Part shown: positions 7,241-14,766 of the stretch, one piece after another | Layout: the number at the start of each line of letters is the position of its first letter | Numbering within the stretch: position 1 is the stretch's first letter | NCBI GenBank assembly: GCA_048498575.1 | Contig: JBEHXS010000019.1 | Location: 1 to 26,541 of the forward strand | Direction of reading: 5' to 3' | DNA: 26,541 nt | Origin: DASZQY01 sp048498575 | GTDB lineage: Bacteria; Pseudomonadota; Alphaproteobacteria; Rhizobiales; Kaistiaceae | Made by a program: the position numbers and the translations under genes | Notes under the pieces: generated by a model | Database searches by the model: none | What the model was told of the DNA's origin: nothing | The model's input: the letters and a program-made list of their open reading frames with translations, nothing else

Positions 7241-8200
7241 CTAGCCGCGGCCGCCGAGGCGAAAGCCGAGCGCCGGCCGTTCCTTCAAAATCTCCCGGCG
7301 GAAGCGAAAGAGCGCCGCCGGGCGGCCGCGTCCCGAGCGGATGGACGCGCCGGTGGGCTCGACCACTTCCGCCGCCTCGACCAGGCGGCGGAAATTCTGT
7401 TTGTGCAGGTGGCGGCCCGAGATTGCCTCGACCGTCTTCTGCAGCTCGGTCAGCGTGAATTCCTCCGCCATCAGCTCGAACACCACCGGCCGGTACTTGA
7501 GCTTGGCCCTGAGGCGCGAGATCGCGGTGGCGAGGATGCGGCGATGGTCGAACTGCATCGCCGCGCCGGCCGCCGTCGCGGCCTTGCGAGTGGCGGCGCG
7601 CCCGTCGCGAGCAGCTTCGGGCACCAGCCCGGCCTCGTAGAGCAGCTCGTAGCGATCGAGGGCGCGTTCCTCGTCCCACGGCGCGCCTTCGAGACCAAAG
7701 GCGAGGCGCACGCGCTCGCGCCGGCCGAGCGGCTTGCCGTCGGTCTTTTCGTTGCTGGCGCGCGCCCAGGTCGCGAGCGCCGGCAGGAGCGCCTCGTCGA
7801 GGATCGGCGGCCGCCCGCCGCGCCAATCCTCCCACGGGAAGAATTCGTACCAGCGCCGCCACGTCGCCCCGGCTCGCGCCAGCGTCTCCGCCGACTGCTT
7901 CTCGATGCGGGCGAGCGCGAGGTAGCCGACCGAGACGAGGTGCGGACCGACGTCGCCCGGGCCGGAATGGCGGCCGCGATCGCCGAACGTGTAGAGCTGC
8001 TCGACGTAGCCCAGGGTGAGGCCGGTCTGCTCGGCCACCCAGGCACGCAGGCCCGCCTCGAGCGTACGGTGCAGGACCGGATCGAACGGGCCGAAGGGCA
8101 GGCTGTCGTGGCCGGCTACGAGGATGAGCGGCTGGCCTTCGCTGACGGCAACGATGGCTGCGTTGAGGCCGATCTCGATCGGTCTCGGCGCCGTTGTCAT
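7241..8200 (-). CDS. nadQ: NadQ-type transcriptional regulator of NAD biosynthesis
   Basis: This 319-residue protein matches the alphaproteobacterial NadQ/COG4111 family, which is related to NrtR. The N-terminal half (about 8-165) is Nudix-like but shows no classical GX5EX7REUXEEXGU box, consistent with a sensor rather than a hydrolase. The C-terminal segment (about 235-300) reads as a winged helix, with EEFTLTELQKTVEAISGRHL then HKQNFRR and a basic SGRGRPAALFRFRRE. NrtR-type proteins bind nad promoters and respond to NAD-pathway metabolites; the ligand here is inferred, not seen. Its start overlaps the phosphatase stop in an ATGA arrangement. The palindrome before nadA is the best operator candidate, and no similar palindrome was noticed upstream of nadQ or its cluster. 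Confidence 0.85.
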   Translation of the reverse strand: MTTAPRPIEIGLNAAIVAVSEGQPLILVAGHDSLPFGPFDPVLHRTLEAGLRAWVAEQTGLTLGYVEQLYTFGDRGRHSGPGDVGPHLVSVGYLALARIEKQSAETLARAGATWRRWYEFFPWEDWRGGRPPILDEALLPALATWARASNEKTDGKPLGRRERVRLAFGLEGAPWDEERALDRYELLYEAGLVPEAARDGRAATRKAATAAGAAMQFDHRRILATAISRLRAKLKYRPVVFELMAEEFTLTELQKTVEAISGRHLHKQNFRRLVEAAEVVEPTGASIRSGRGRPAALFRFRREILKERPALGFRLGGRG

Positions 8201-8718
8201 TTTGCGACTTCCAGGGCGAGCGCGAAGGGCACACCCTCGACCGCGTCCTCGCCGCGGCCGATGGCGGCGATCGCCTCGACCATGCGGCCGTTGCGCTCGA
8301 GCAAATCATCGGCGAGCGCGACCAGCCGTGCGTTGGGGGTGGCAGAGCGCGAGGCGGCGCGGAGCCGGCGGGCGATCTCGGCCTCGTCGCGATGCGGCTG
8401 GAGCGCGCAGAGCGCGATGAAGGCGGCCGCCGTGGAGCGGCTGATACCGGCGTAGCAGTGGATGACGATCGGCGCCCTGCGGTCCCACCGCTCGACGAAT
8501 TCGAGGAAGGTGGCGACGTGCTCCTCGTCGGGCAGGATCATGCCGTCCTGCGCCTCGGTGATGTCGTTGATGCCGAGGAACAGGTGGTTGTCCGCGTCGA
8601 TCGATTTCGGGCGCACCACCAGCGTGTCGTCGTTGATCAGCGTCACCATGTGGCTGGCGCGCGTCGAGGCGACGGTGGCTTCGATCTGGGAGAGCGGGCA
8701 GACGTAGACGATGGGCAT
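8197..8718 (-). CDS. Protein tyrosine phosphatase-like protein
   Basis: The 173-residue product carries a cysteine-phosphatase P-loop, VIHCYAGISRSTAA, with Cys88 and Arg94 in exact C-X5-R spacing. Asp/Glu-rich segments lie about 25-40 residues earlier (LGINDITEAQDG), where a general acid could sit. It resembles the short COG5350-type 'predicted protein tyrosine phosphatase' of Rhizobiales. The substrate is unknown, and a dual-specificity or phosphoinositide-like activity is equally possible. It overlaps nadQ by four bases, so the two are probably co-translated. The HD-domain gene ends 46 bp upstream in the same direction. Confidence 0.85.
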   Translation of the reverse strand: MPIVYVCPLSQIEATVASTRASHMVTLINDDTLVVRPKSIDADNHLFLGINDITEAQDGMILPDEEHVATFLEFVERWDRRAPIVIHCYAGISRSTAAAFIALCALQPHRDEAEIARRLRAASRSATPNARLVALADDLLERNGRMVEAIAAIGRGEDAVEGVPFALALEVAK

Positions 8719-8764
8719 CGGGATTCCTTGCGAGGGCGAGATTAGGCCGCGCGATGGCCGCCTG

Positions 8765-9379
8765 TCACGGCTTTGCGGCGGCCTTTTCGATGTCGCGGAA
8801 ACGCTTGAGGAAGCGCTTTTCGGCGACCGGCGCCGGCCACGGCTCGAGATCGAAGCGCGACGGGTCGATGGTCGCTGGCCGGCCGAAGAAGCGAAGCGCC
8901 TCGGCCTGGCTGAAGCCGGCGAGGCGGATCGCCTCGTGATAGGCGGCGACGCGGTCGGCCGATTTTATAGCGGCAGTGAGCGAAGCGGCGAGGGTGGGCG
9001 GCAGGCCGAAGCGGAGGTGAATGGCCGCAAGCAGCCGCGCCTCGACCGCGCGGTACTCGCCGCCGAGGAGAACCTTGAACGGCGAGATGAGGTCGCCGAT
9101 GACGTATTCGGGCGCGTCATGGAGCATCACGGCGAGGCGGCCAGTCGCGCCGATCTCGGGCGAGGCGATCGTCGCGATATCGTCGACCAGCAGCGTGTGC
9201 TGCGCGACCGAGAAGGCGTGGGCGCCGGTGGTCTGGCCGTTCCAGCGGGCGACGCGCGCAAGGCCATGCGCGATGTCGTCGACCTCGACGTCGAGCGGCG
9301 AGGGGTCGATGAGGTCGAGCCGGCGGCCGGACAGCATGCGCTGCCAGGCACGCGGATCGCCGGGAAGCTTGCGCGCCAT
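8765..9379 (-). CDS. HD-domain phosphohydrolase (YfbR-like)
   Basis: A 204-residue HD-superfamily protein with its metal-binding set in order: His61 (FSVAQHTLLV), His87-Asp88 (AVMLHDAPEYVIGDL) and Asp142 (AIKSADRVAAY). This is the pattern of COG1896/YfbR-like nucleotidases, which dephosphorylate (deoxy)nucleoside monophosphates. The exact substrate cannot be read. The frame opens 16 codons further upstream, but the ATG at 9379 was chosen. It overlaps the TAA stop of the YgfZ-like gene as TAATG, has GAGGA just before it, and starts MARKLPGDPRAW. It is the second gene of the minus-strand cluster ending in nadQ. Confidence 0.85.
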   Translation of the reverse strand: MARKLPGDPRAWQRMLSGRRLDLIDPSPLDVEVDDIAHGLARVARWNGQTTGAHAFSVAQHTLLVDDIATIASPEIGATGRLAVMLHDAPEYVIGDLISPFKVLLGGEYRAVEARLLAAIHLRFGLPPTLAASLTAAIKSADRVAAYHEAIRLAGFSQAEALRFFGRPATIDPSRFDLEPWPAPVAEKRFLKRFRDIEKAAAKP

Positions 9380-10257
9380 TAGTCCTCGGAAGCGGCGGTG
9401 GCCGACGGCCAGCCGAACTTCGCCCACGGCGGCAAGGTGAGCGTGAGCGCCGCGCCAGCGGCCGTGATCGGAGTCTGCGCATCCATCGCCGCCTTCGCCC
9501 GGTCGAGGCGGACGAGCGCGATGCCGCTGCTGCCGTCCCGCGAGCCGAGCGTGCCGATCGGCCTGTCACCGGCGGTAAGCGCCGTGCCGGCCTCGGGCAG
9601 CGGTGAGGCGCCCGCGGCGATGACAAAGCGCCTGCGCGCGGTGCCGCGATGCTCCATGCGCGACACGACCTCCTGGCCGATGAAGCAGCCCTTGGTGAAA
9701 TCGACGCCGCCGAGCTGGTCCATGTCGGCGTCATGCGGGAAGGCGTCGCCGAAGGCGAAGTCGATGCCGCCTTCCGGCACGCCGAGCGCGATGCGGTGGC
9801 CGTCGTATTCCGCCTCGGTCGCCTCGGTGTAGTCGGGCGCCATGTCGGCGCCGGCCGGCACGACCGCGCGCCAGCCGAGGGCGGCGAGGCGCGGATCGGG
9901 AATGACGACGCCATCGAGAATGGGCGCGGTGGAGGTTCCCCACGCGGCGACGACGATATGGTCGTCGGAGATGTCGGCGATCTCGACCTTGGCGCGCAGG
10001 CGATAGAAGCCGAGCCGCTTGACGAAATCGGCGACCAGCGTGTGCGGCAGGTCGATCAGGATGCGGCTGCCGCCGTTATAGGCGATGAAATCGAACAGCA
10101 CCTTGCCCTGCGGCGACAGCAGCCCGCCGTAGGCGCCGGCGCCGGGGGCGGCCGGTATGTCGCTGGTGAACAGGTCGTTGAGGAACGTCGCCGTGTCGGG
10201 GCCGCTCACGGCGACCACGCCGCGGCGCGAAAGTTCGGCAATCCTGCCTGTGTTCAT
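9379..10257 (-). CDS. ygfZ: YgfZ/GcvT-like folate-binding protein
   Basis: A 292-residue member of the YgfZ family, structurally related to the glycine-cleavage T protein. The diagnostic motif KGCFIGQEVVSRMEHRG (189-205) is intact, including the conserved Cys191. The N-terminal stretch VSGPDTATFLNDLFTSDI and GLLSPQGKVLFDFI is also typical. YgfZ proteins bind tetrahydrofolate and help maintain or repair Fe-S enzymes. The frame extends to 10326, but ATG 10257 (MNTGRIAELSRRGVVAVSG) matches the family start and avoids overlap with the divergent dihydroorotase. It heads the cluster with the HD hydrolase, phosphatase and NadQ. Confidence 0.9.
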   Translation of the reverse strand: MNTGRIAELSRRGVVAVSGPDTATFLNDLFTSDIPAAPGAGAYGGLLSPQGKVLFDFIAYNGGSRILIDLPHTLVADFVKRLGFYRLRAKVEIADISDDHIVVAAWGTSTAPILDGVVIPDPRLAALGWRAVVPAGADMAPDYTEATEAEYDGHRIALGVPEGGIDFAFGDAFPHDADMDQLGGVDFTKGCFIGQEVVSRMEHRGTARRRFVIAAGASPLPEAGTALTAGDRPIGTLGSRDGSSGIALVRLDRAKAAMDAQTPITAAGAALTLTLPPWAKFGWPSATAASED

Positions 10258-10270
10258 GGGTAATGTCCGG

Positions 10271-10299
10271 CTTGCAAGGCGCGCCGGGCTTACGTAAGC
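10271..10299. promoter_or_regulatory. Three adjacent palindromes in the ygfZ/dihydroorotase divergent promoter
   Basis: The 74-bp divergent gap contains CTTGCAAG (10271-10278), GGCGCGCC (10278-10285) and the 12-bp perfect palindrome GCTTACGTAAGC (10288-10299). The last is the longest and the least GC-rich, and lies midway between the two start codons. It could be an operator affecting both directions. No matching copy was noticed elsewhere in the window, and the other two are short enough to be chance. Confidence 0.35.
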
Positions 10300-10331
10300 G
10301 GGAGCGGTCGCCGGAGCAAGGACCACACGCC

Positions 10332-11666
10332 GTGCCGCAGACCTACGATCTCGTCCTTCGCCGCGGCACCGTCGTCAACCAGGACGGCGTCGGACGGCGC
10401 GATATCGGCGTGCGGGCGGGGCGCATTGTCCACATCGGCACGATCGGCGAGGGCGAGGCGGCGGAGACGATCGACTGCGGCGGGCTTCACGTTCTCCCCG
10501 GCGTGATCGATACGCAGGTCCATTTCCGCGAGCCCGGCGCGACCCACAAGGAGGACCTGGAGACGGGATCTCGCGCGGCGGTCATGGGCGGCGTGACGGC
10601 GGTCTTCGAGATGCCGAACACCAATCCGTTGACGGTGACAGCCGAGGCGCTGGCCGACAAGGTTGCCCGCGCCACGGCGCGCATGCACTGCGACTTTGCC
10701 TTCTTCGTCGGCGGCACCCATGCCAATGCGCCGTTCGTGGCGGAGCTGGAGCGGCTGCCAGGCGCCGCCGGCATCAAGATATTCATGGGCTCCTCGACCG
10801 GCGACCTTCTGGTCGGCGACGACGAGGGGCTGCGCTCGATCCTGGAGAACGTGCGCCGCCGCGTTTCGGTGCATTCGGAGGATGAGCCTCGGCTCCGCGA
10901 GCGGGCGAATCTGCGGCGCGCCGGGGACCCGTCCTCGCACCCGGAATGGCGCGATGAGACAGCGGCGCTCCGCGCCACGCGCCGGCTGGTGCGCATCGCG
11001 CGGGAATGCGGGGCGCGGGTGCATGTCCTGCACATTTCGACGGGCGAGGAGATGGAGCTGTTGCGCGGCGAGAAGGACGTCGCCTCGGTCGAGGTCACGC
11101 CGCAGCACCTGACGCTGGAGGCGACGCAGTATCATACGATCGGGACGCGCCTGCAGATGAACCCGCCGGTACGCGACGTGCGCCACCGCGACCGCATCTG
11201 GCAGGGCGTCGCCGACGGGACGGCGGATGTGCTGGGCTCCGACCATGCGCCGCATACGCTGGCCGAAAAGGCGAAGCCCTATCCGGAGTCGCCCTCCGGC
11301 ATGCCGGGCGTGCAGACGCTGGTGCCGGTGATGCTGCACCATGTAGCGGCCGGGCGACTAAGCCTCGAGCGGTTCGTCGATATGAGCTCACACGGGCCGT
11401 CGCGGCTGTTCCAGATCGCGGGCAAGGGGCGGATCGCGGCGGGTTACGACGCCGATTTCACCGTCGTCGACCTCAAGCGCCGCGTGGTCATCACCGACGC
11501 CATCATGGCGTCGCGCGCCGGCTGGACGCCGTACGACGGGATGACGGTGACCGGCTGGCCGGTCGGCACCATCATTCGCGGGCGCAGGGTGATGTGGGAG
11601 GGCGAACTGACGACGCCCGCGAACGGTGCGCCGGTGCGCTTCATGGAAGCACTGCCGCGCGGCTAG
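10332..11666 (+). CDS. pyrC: Dihydroorotase-family amidohydrolase, one metal-ligand His replaced
   Basis: Starting at GTG 10332 this encodes 444 residues, the usual class I dihydroorotase length. AAGGA stands nine bases before it. An upstream ATG at 10263 would leave only five bases to the divergent ygfZ start. Family features are PGVIDTQVHFREPG (56-69), the probable carboxylated Lys149 in GIKIFMGSS, SVHSEDE, VHVLHIST and LGSDHAPHT. Dihydroorotase closes carbamoyl-aspartate to dihydroorotate in pyrimidine synthesis. The first His of the usual D-x-H-x-H metal motif is Gln62 here (codon 10515-10517), while His64 remains. The enzyme may thus be catalytically altered, or a paralogue with another role such as allantoinase-like chemistry or pairing with aspartate transcarbamoylase. 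No pyrB lies nearby. Confidence 0.8.
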   Translation: MPQTYDLVLRRGTVVNQDGVGRRDIGVRAGRIVHIGTIGEGEAAETIDCGGLHVLPGVIDTQVHFREPGATHKEDLETGSRAAVMGGVTAVFEMPNTNPLTVTAEALADKVARATARMHCDFAFFVGGTHANAPFVAELERLPGAAGIKIFMGSSTGDLLVGDDEGLRSILENVRRRVSVHSEDEPRLRERANLRRAGDPSSHPEWRDETAALRATRRLVRIARECGARVHVLHISTGEEMELLRGEKDVASVEVTPQHLTLEATQYHTIGTRLQMNPPVRDVRHRDRIWQGVADGTADVLGSDHAPHTLAEKAKPYPESPSGMPGVQTLVPVMLHHVAAGRLSLERFVDMSSHGPSRLFQIAGKGRIAAGYDADFTVVDLKRRVVITDAIMASRAGWTPYDGMTVTGWPVGTIIRGRRVMWEGELTTPANGAPVRFMEALPRG

Positions 11667-12398
11667 CTAGTCGCCCTGAACGAAGAATTTCCACGTCCCG
11701 TCGGGGGCGATGCCGGCGCGGAAATAGTCGTAGACGCCGTTGGACAGCATGTCCTCATAGTCGCCGGCAAAGACGAGGCGGAAGAGTTCGACCAGTTGCG
11801 GCGGTGTCAGCTTGTCGATCGGGTAGCGGGCGAAGTAGGGCCAGAGATACACCTCGTCCGGCGTGCCGACGTCGACATGGACGTAGCCGGCCTCCAGCAC
11901 CTCGATCAGGATCGCCAGGATCTCGCGCCCGCCTTCGTCGCCCGACTGGAGCTTGAGCAGGCCGATAGGGTCGCTATTGCCTTCATCGTCCGGGCCGAAG
12001 TCCGGCGGGTCGCCGTTGGCATCGATGATCGGGCGAAGCTTTTCGAGGTCGCCGGTCTTGGCCGCCTCGATGATCTGTTCGCGGAGCCGCTCGACCGGCG
12101 CCGGCAGCTTGGAGAGGTCGTACTCGACCTGGGGAATCGGCGAGTCCGACTCCGCCCCGGTCCCGGTATCGGCAGGCGCGGTATCCGTCGGCGCCGAGTC
12201 ATCCGCGGGCGCGGCGGTGTCGGGTGCTGCATCCGGCGGGACGATCGAATCGTCGTCAGTGGAGCCGGTGCCGGGAGCGGTGGTGATGGTCTGGGTCGGG
12301 ACCGCCTTGGCGCCCGGGGCGATGGCGGCAAACGCTGAGGGCGCAACGGCGAACACCGCCATCGCCGCGCCGACCAGAAGCCAACGCATCGCACCCAT
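11667..12398 (-). CDS. Exported protein with Asp/Pro-rich linker, function unknown
   Basis: From ATG 12398 the product is 243 residues: a signal peptide with cleavage expected after SAFA (24), a disordered Asp/Pro/Thr/Ala-rich stretch (about 30-85), then a folded part (about 90-243). The folded part begins with PVERLREQIIEAAKTGDLEKLRPIID and ends YDYFRAGIAPDGTWKFFVQGD. The helix-rich 'AAKTGDLEKL' segment resembles ankyrin-repeat openings, but no repeat follows. I recall it as a conserved secreted hypothetical of Rhizobiales. GAGGGCAG lies about eight bases before the chosen ATG; the frame is open 17 codons further up. Its stop is directly adjacent to the stop of the convergent dihydroorotase gene, with no base between them. 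Confidence 0.78.
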   Translation of the reverse strand: MGAMRWLLVGAAMAVFAVAPSAFAAIAPGAKAVPTQTITTAPGTGSTDDDSIVPPDAAPDTAAPADDSAPTDTAPADTGTGAESDSPIPQVEYDLSKLPAPVERLREQIIEAAKTGDLEKLRPIIDANGDPPDFGPDDEGNSDPIGLLKLQSGDEGGREILAILIEVLEAGYVHVDVGTPDEVYLWPYFARYPIDKLTPPQLVELFRLVFAGDYEDMLSNGVYDYFRAGIAPDGTWKFFVQGD

Positions 12399-12527
12399 GG
12401 TGATTCTGCCCTCGGACCCCGGAACGGCGCAGCCCGTGCGCGCCGTCATCCCGCCCGGCAGTCTAGTGCAACGGCTGCCCGTCAGCCACGGCGGCGAAGC
12501 CAGTGCCCGTGGAAAAGTGCGGCCGTC

Positions 12528-12794
12528 CTACTGGAGGTTACGGTCGTCTACCGTGAACTCGAGGTCGCGAATGCGCTTCGGCAGCGAATTGGCGAGCTCG
12601 GCCACCGGCTCCTCGCCGTAGGTCGCGATCAGGTCGCGGAGCGCCGTGAACAGCGCGGCATGGGCTAGAATCTCCGAATCGACACCTTCGGCCAGCGCCT
12701 CGTCCCAAGCTTCGGTGAGGTAAGCCAGCGCAACCCGCTTCTTCTCGGCAATGCTGATCTCGTCAGCGGCCGCCATCTCATCCGCAATGGTCAT
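12528..12794 (-). CDS. Conserved 88-aa acidic protein, unknown function
   Basis: This is a short, acidic, helical, cytoplasmic-looking protein (VALAYLTEAWDEALAEGVDS, then AALFTALRDLIATYGEEPVAELANSLPKRI). I recall comparable small alphaproteobacterial proteins with the 'AHAALFxAL..LxxTYGEexVAxLxxxLPxRI' pattern, but know of no function. ATG 12794 is the first Met in frame; GGACAAG upstream is a weak ribosome-binding site. About 100-150 bp upstream are several TTAA elements, including a full CtrA-type TTAA-N7-TTAACC reading towards this gene, so cell-cycle control is plausible. Confidence 0.72.
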   Translation of the reverse strand: MTIADEMAAADEISIAEKKRVALAYLTEAWDEALAEGVDSEILAHAALFTALRDLIATYGEEPVAELANSLPKRIRDLEFTVDDRNLQ

Positions 12795-12835
12795 GTGGTG
12801 TTTCTTGTCCTCGCAGGGCGAGCGGCGCCGACACG

Positions 12836-12950
12836 GTTAACGGCAACCAAAGTACCATGCAGACGCTCGCCCCGTGAGGCCCGTCGTGAAGAAAAGGTTA
12901 ATCGCCTGTTAAGAAAACCGGGCTGTCGCGGTAACCCTTCGTTAACCATC
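12836..12950 (-). promoter_or_regulatory. CtrA-like boxes upstream of the 88-aa gene
   Basis: On the minus strand TTAACAGGCGATTAACC (bases 12912 to 12896) fits the CtrA consensus TTAA-N7-TTAAC exactly. A second element reads GTTAACCATC on the plus strand at 12941-12950, and another GTTAAC lies at 12836-12841. TTAA is rare in this GC-rich window, so three clustered copies in 115 bp stand out. CtrA is the cell-cycle master regulator of most alphaproteobacteria. The full site lies about 105 bp before the 88-aa start codon. Binding is inferred from motif match alone. Confidence 0.55.
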
Positions 12951-13362
12951 ACTTGCCGTAGCGGGCGGTGATGTCCTGCGCGATCTTGGCGCCTTCCACG
13001 AGGTAGCGCTGGCTGGCCTCGCTCGCTGCCGGCGTACACGACAGATAGACGGCCTTGTACGATTCGTAGCCGCGATTGAAGCGGTCGATCATGCGGGCCC
13101 GGTCGTCGTCGTCCTCGGTATCAACCAGCTGCTGCATCTGGTCCCGCCACGTCGTGTCGTTCGGGCCGGCGCAAAGCTGCGCCAGGTAGTGCACGGCGCC
13201 CATGATCTCGGCGAGGCGGAGGAGCTGGTCTTCGTAGCCGGGCGCGGCCGGCTTGGCCGGGGCAGCGGCAGCCGGCGGAACGGGCGCCTGGGTCGTGGTC
13301 GCAGCCGCGGCCAGGCCGGGCAGGAAGAGCGCCAGCGAGAGGGCAAGGGCCACCCTACGCAT
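12949..13362 (-). CDS. TIGR02301-family exported protein
   Basis: The 137-residue product has a signal peptide (about 1-20, MRRVALALSLALFLPGLAAA), an Ala/Pro linker (about 22-42), then the conserved core YEDQLLRLAEIMGAVHYLAQLC, WRDQMQQLVD, MIDRFNRGYESYKAVYLSCTPAA and RYLVEGAKIAQDITARYGK. This matches the alphaproteobacterial TIGR02301 family, whose function is unknown. Two cysteines (Cys64 and Cys109) could form a disulfide in the periplasm. It overlaps the upstream Nudix gene by eight bases, so they form an operon. That Nudix-TIGR02301 pairing is, to my knowledge, recurrent in Rhizobiales. Confidence 0.87.
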   Translation of the reverse strand: MRRVALALSLALFLPGLAAAATTTQAPVPPAAAAPAKPAAPGYEDQLLRLAEIMGAVHYLAQLCAGPNDTTWRDQMQQLVDTEDDDDRARMIDRFNRGYESYKAVYLSCTPAASEASQRYLVEGAKIAQDITARYGK

Positions 13363-13759
13363 CGGCCGGTTCCTGCAGGTGGCGGCGGATGAGGGCGCGG
13401 GTGTCTTCGTTCATCGGCAGGGCGTCGATCTCGACAGGCAGGAACCAGCGGGCGTCCGTGGCGTCGCTGGCGGCCTCCGGTTCGCCCTTTCCGCCAGCGG
13501 CGAAGACGATGAGGACGTAGTGGTACTCTCCGGCGATGACCTCGGCGACGTCGATGCGCCGAGGCTGAGTGGCGGCGATTCCCGTCTCTTCGCGCACCTC
13601 TCGCGCCGCCGCCTCGGTCAGCCGCTCGCCGGGCTCGACATGGCCGCCGGGTAGGCTCCAGGTGCCAAGGAACGGCGCTTTGCCGCGGCGCACCAGAAGC
13701 ACACGGCCGCCGTTGCGGACGAGGGTGCTCACGCCGAGTGAGGGGCGGTTCGGGGCCAT
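13355..13759 (-). CDS. Nudix hydrolase
   Basis: This 134-residue single-domain protein has a complete Nudix box: Gly39, Glu45, then REVREETGI at 53-61, fitting GX5EX7REUXEEXGU. The context LGTWSLPGGHVEPGE is typical of MutT/ADP-ribose-pyrophosphatase-like enzymes that hydrolyse nucleoside diphosphate-X compounds with Mg2+. The substrate cannot be told from sequence. ATG 13759 starts MAPNRPSLGVSTLV, consistent with the family. It is divergent from the LysE/ArgO gene across 81 bp and overlaps the TIGR02301 gene by eight bases. Confidence 0.92.
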   Translation of the reverse strand: MAPNRPSLGVSTLVRNGGRVLLVRRGKAPFLGTWSLPGGHVEPGERLTEAAAREVREETGIAATQPRRIDVAEVIAGEYHYVLIVFAAGGKGEPEAASDATDARWFLPVEIDALPMNEDTRALIRRHLQEPADA

Positions 13760-13840
13760 CGGGCGCGACGGTATCTGCTAACGTCGCGGCGCAGAAGGGG
13801 CGGCGGAAGCGAATGACAGGGGCAAATCGGCGGGGCCGGG

Positions 13841-14470
13841 ATGGCTGAGGGAAGCCTGCTCGCCGTCGCAATTCAGGGCGCGCTGCTGTCGATCAGCATC
13901 ATCTGTGCGATCGGCCCACAGAATGCGTTCGTGCTGCGCCAGGGATTGCAGAAGCGGCACGTCTTCGCGGTCGCGACGGTCTGCGCGCTCTCCGACATCC
14001 TGCTGATTGCGGCGGGTGTCGCCGGCCTTGGCGCAGTGGTCCAGTCGCGGCCGTCGCTGCTGACGGCAATCGCGGTGGTGGGCGCCGTGTTCCTGTTCGG
14101 CTATGGCGCGCTGGCTCTGCGGCGCGCCTTCCGCACGGAAAGCCTGACGCCGGCGGTCACCGATGCAGGCGGCCTCCGCACAGCGGTCGCGACGTGCCTC
14201 GCGCTCACGTTCCTGAACCCGCACGTCTATCTCGATACCGTCGTGCTGATCGGCGGCCTGTCCGCCCGCCATCCGGGCACGGGCGCGGTCGCCTTCGGCA
14301 TCGGCGCCGCATTCTCATCGACCGCTTGGTTTTATGGCCTCGCCTATGGCGCGCGGTTTCTGGCACCGCTGTTTGCGCGGCCCGTGGCCTGGCGTGTGCT
14401 CGACGTGATCGTCGCGGCGCTGATGTGGGGCATCGCGCTCAGCCTCATGATCGAGGTGATGCGCGGATAA
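13841..14470 (+). CDS. argO: LysE/ArgO family amino-acid exporter
   Basis: A 209-residue inner-membrane protein with about six helices. Family motifs are CAIGPQNAFVLRQGLQKRHVF (21-41) in the first loop and FLNPHVYLDTVVLIGG (about 123-138). These place it in the LysE/ArgO branch, which exports basic amino acids such as arginine or lysine, rather than the RhtB branch. The exact substrate is not proved. The ATG at 13841 is preceded by GGGGCCGGG. No LysG/ArgP-type regulator lies next to it. Confidence 0.85.
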   Translation: MAEGSLLAVAIQGALLSISIICAIGPQNAFVLRQGLQKRHVFAVATVCALSDILLIAAGVAGLGAVVQSRPSLLTAIAVVGAVFLFGYGALALRRAFRTESLTPAVTDAGGLRTAVATCLALTFLNPHVYLDTVVLIGGLSARHPGTGAVAFGIGAAFSSTAWFYGLAYGARFLAPLFARPVAWRVLDVIVAALMWGIALSLMIEVMRG

Positions 14471-14476
14471 GCCGAA

Positions 14477-14662
14477 TCAGGCGGCTTCGGCGACGCCGTC
14501 GGTGACGGGTGCCGGGGCGGGCTCGCTCCTCACCGGCCTGATGGCATCGGCTAGCTCGGGAAGCGCGATCGCGCCGTAGCGCGCCACGAGCGCCGCCTGC
14601 TGCTCCAGCTTGGCCTTGGATTGGAAAGGCCGTTGGTCGATGGGACGGAAGTGCCGAGTCAC
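14477..14662 (-). CDS. Small hypothetical protein (61 aa)
   Basis: The frame starts with GTG at 14662, preceded by AAAGAGAA as a modest ribosome-binding site, and encodes MTRHFRPIDQRPFQSKAKLE, a helical middle (QQAALVARYGAIALPELADAI) and a Pro/Ala tail. It has ordinary amino-acid composition, unlike the Arg/His-rich shadow frames. It fills the space between argO and the DUF1499 gene and converges on argO, six bases from its stop. No family was recognised. It could be spurious. Confidence 0.45.
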   Translation of the reverse strand: MTRHFRPIDQRPFQSKAKLEQQAALVARYGAIALPELADAIRPVRSEPAPAPVTDGVAEAA

Positions 14663-14766
14663 GAGTGATTCTCTTTGTTGGCCGCTGCTTTAGGCCGCGG
14701 TGTTTCGCGGCCAAATGGGGCAGAAGCGTGATTAAACTGTAGGCATTACCAATCCGCTACTAAGGT

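Noticed and set aside
10263..10331. ATG 10263 as the dihydroorotase start
   Set aside because: It lies five bases from the divergent ygfZ start and adds a non-conserved basic tail; GTG 10332 has a Shine-Dalgarno and gives the family length.
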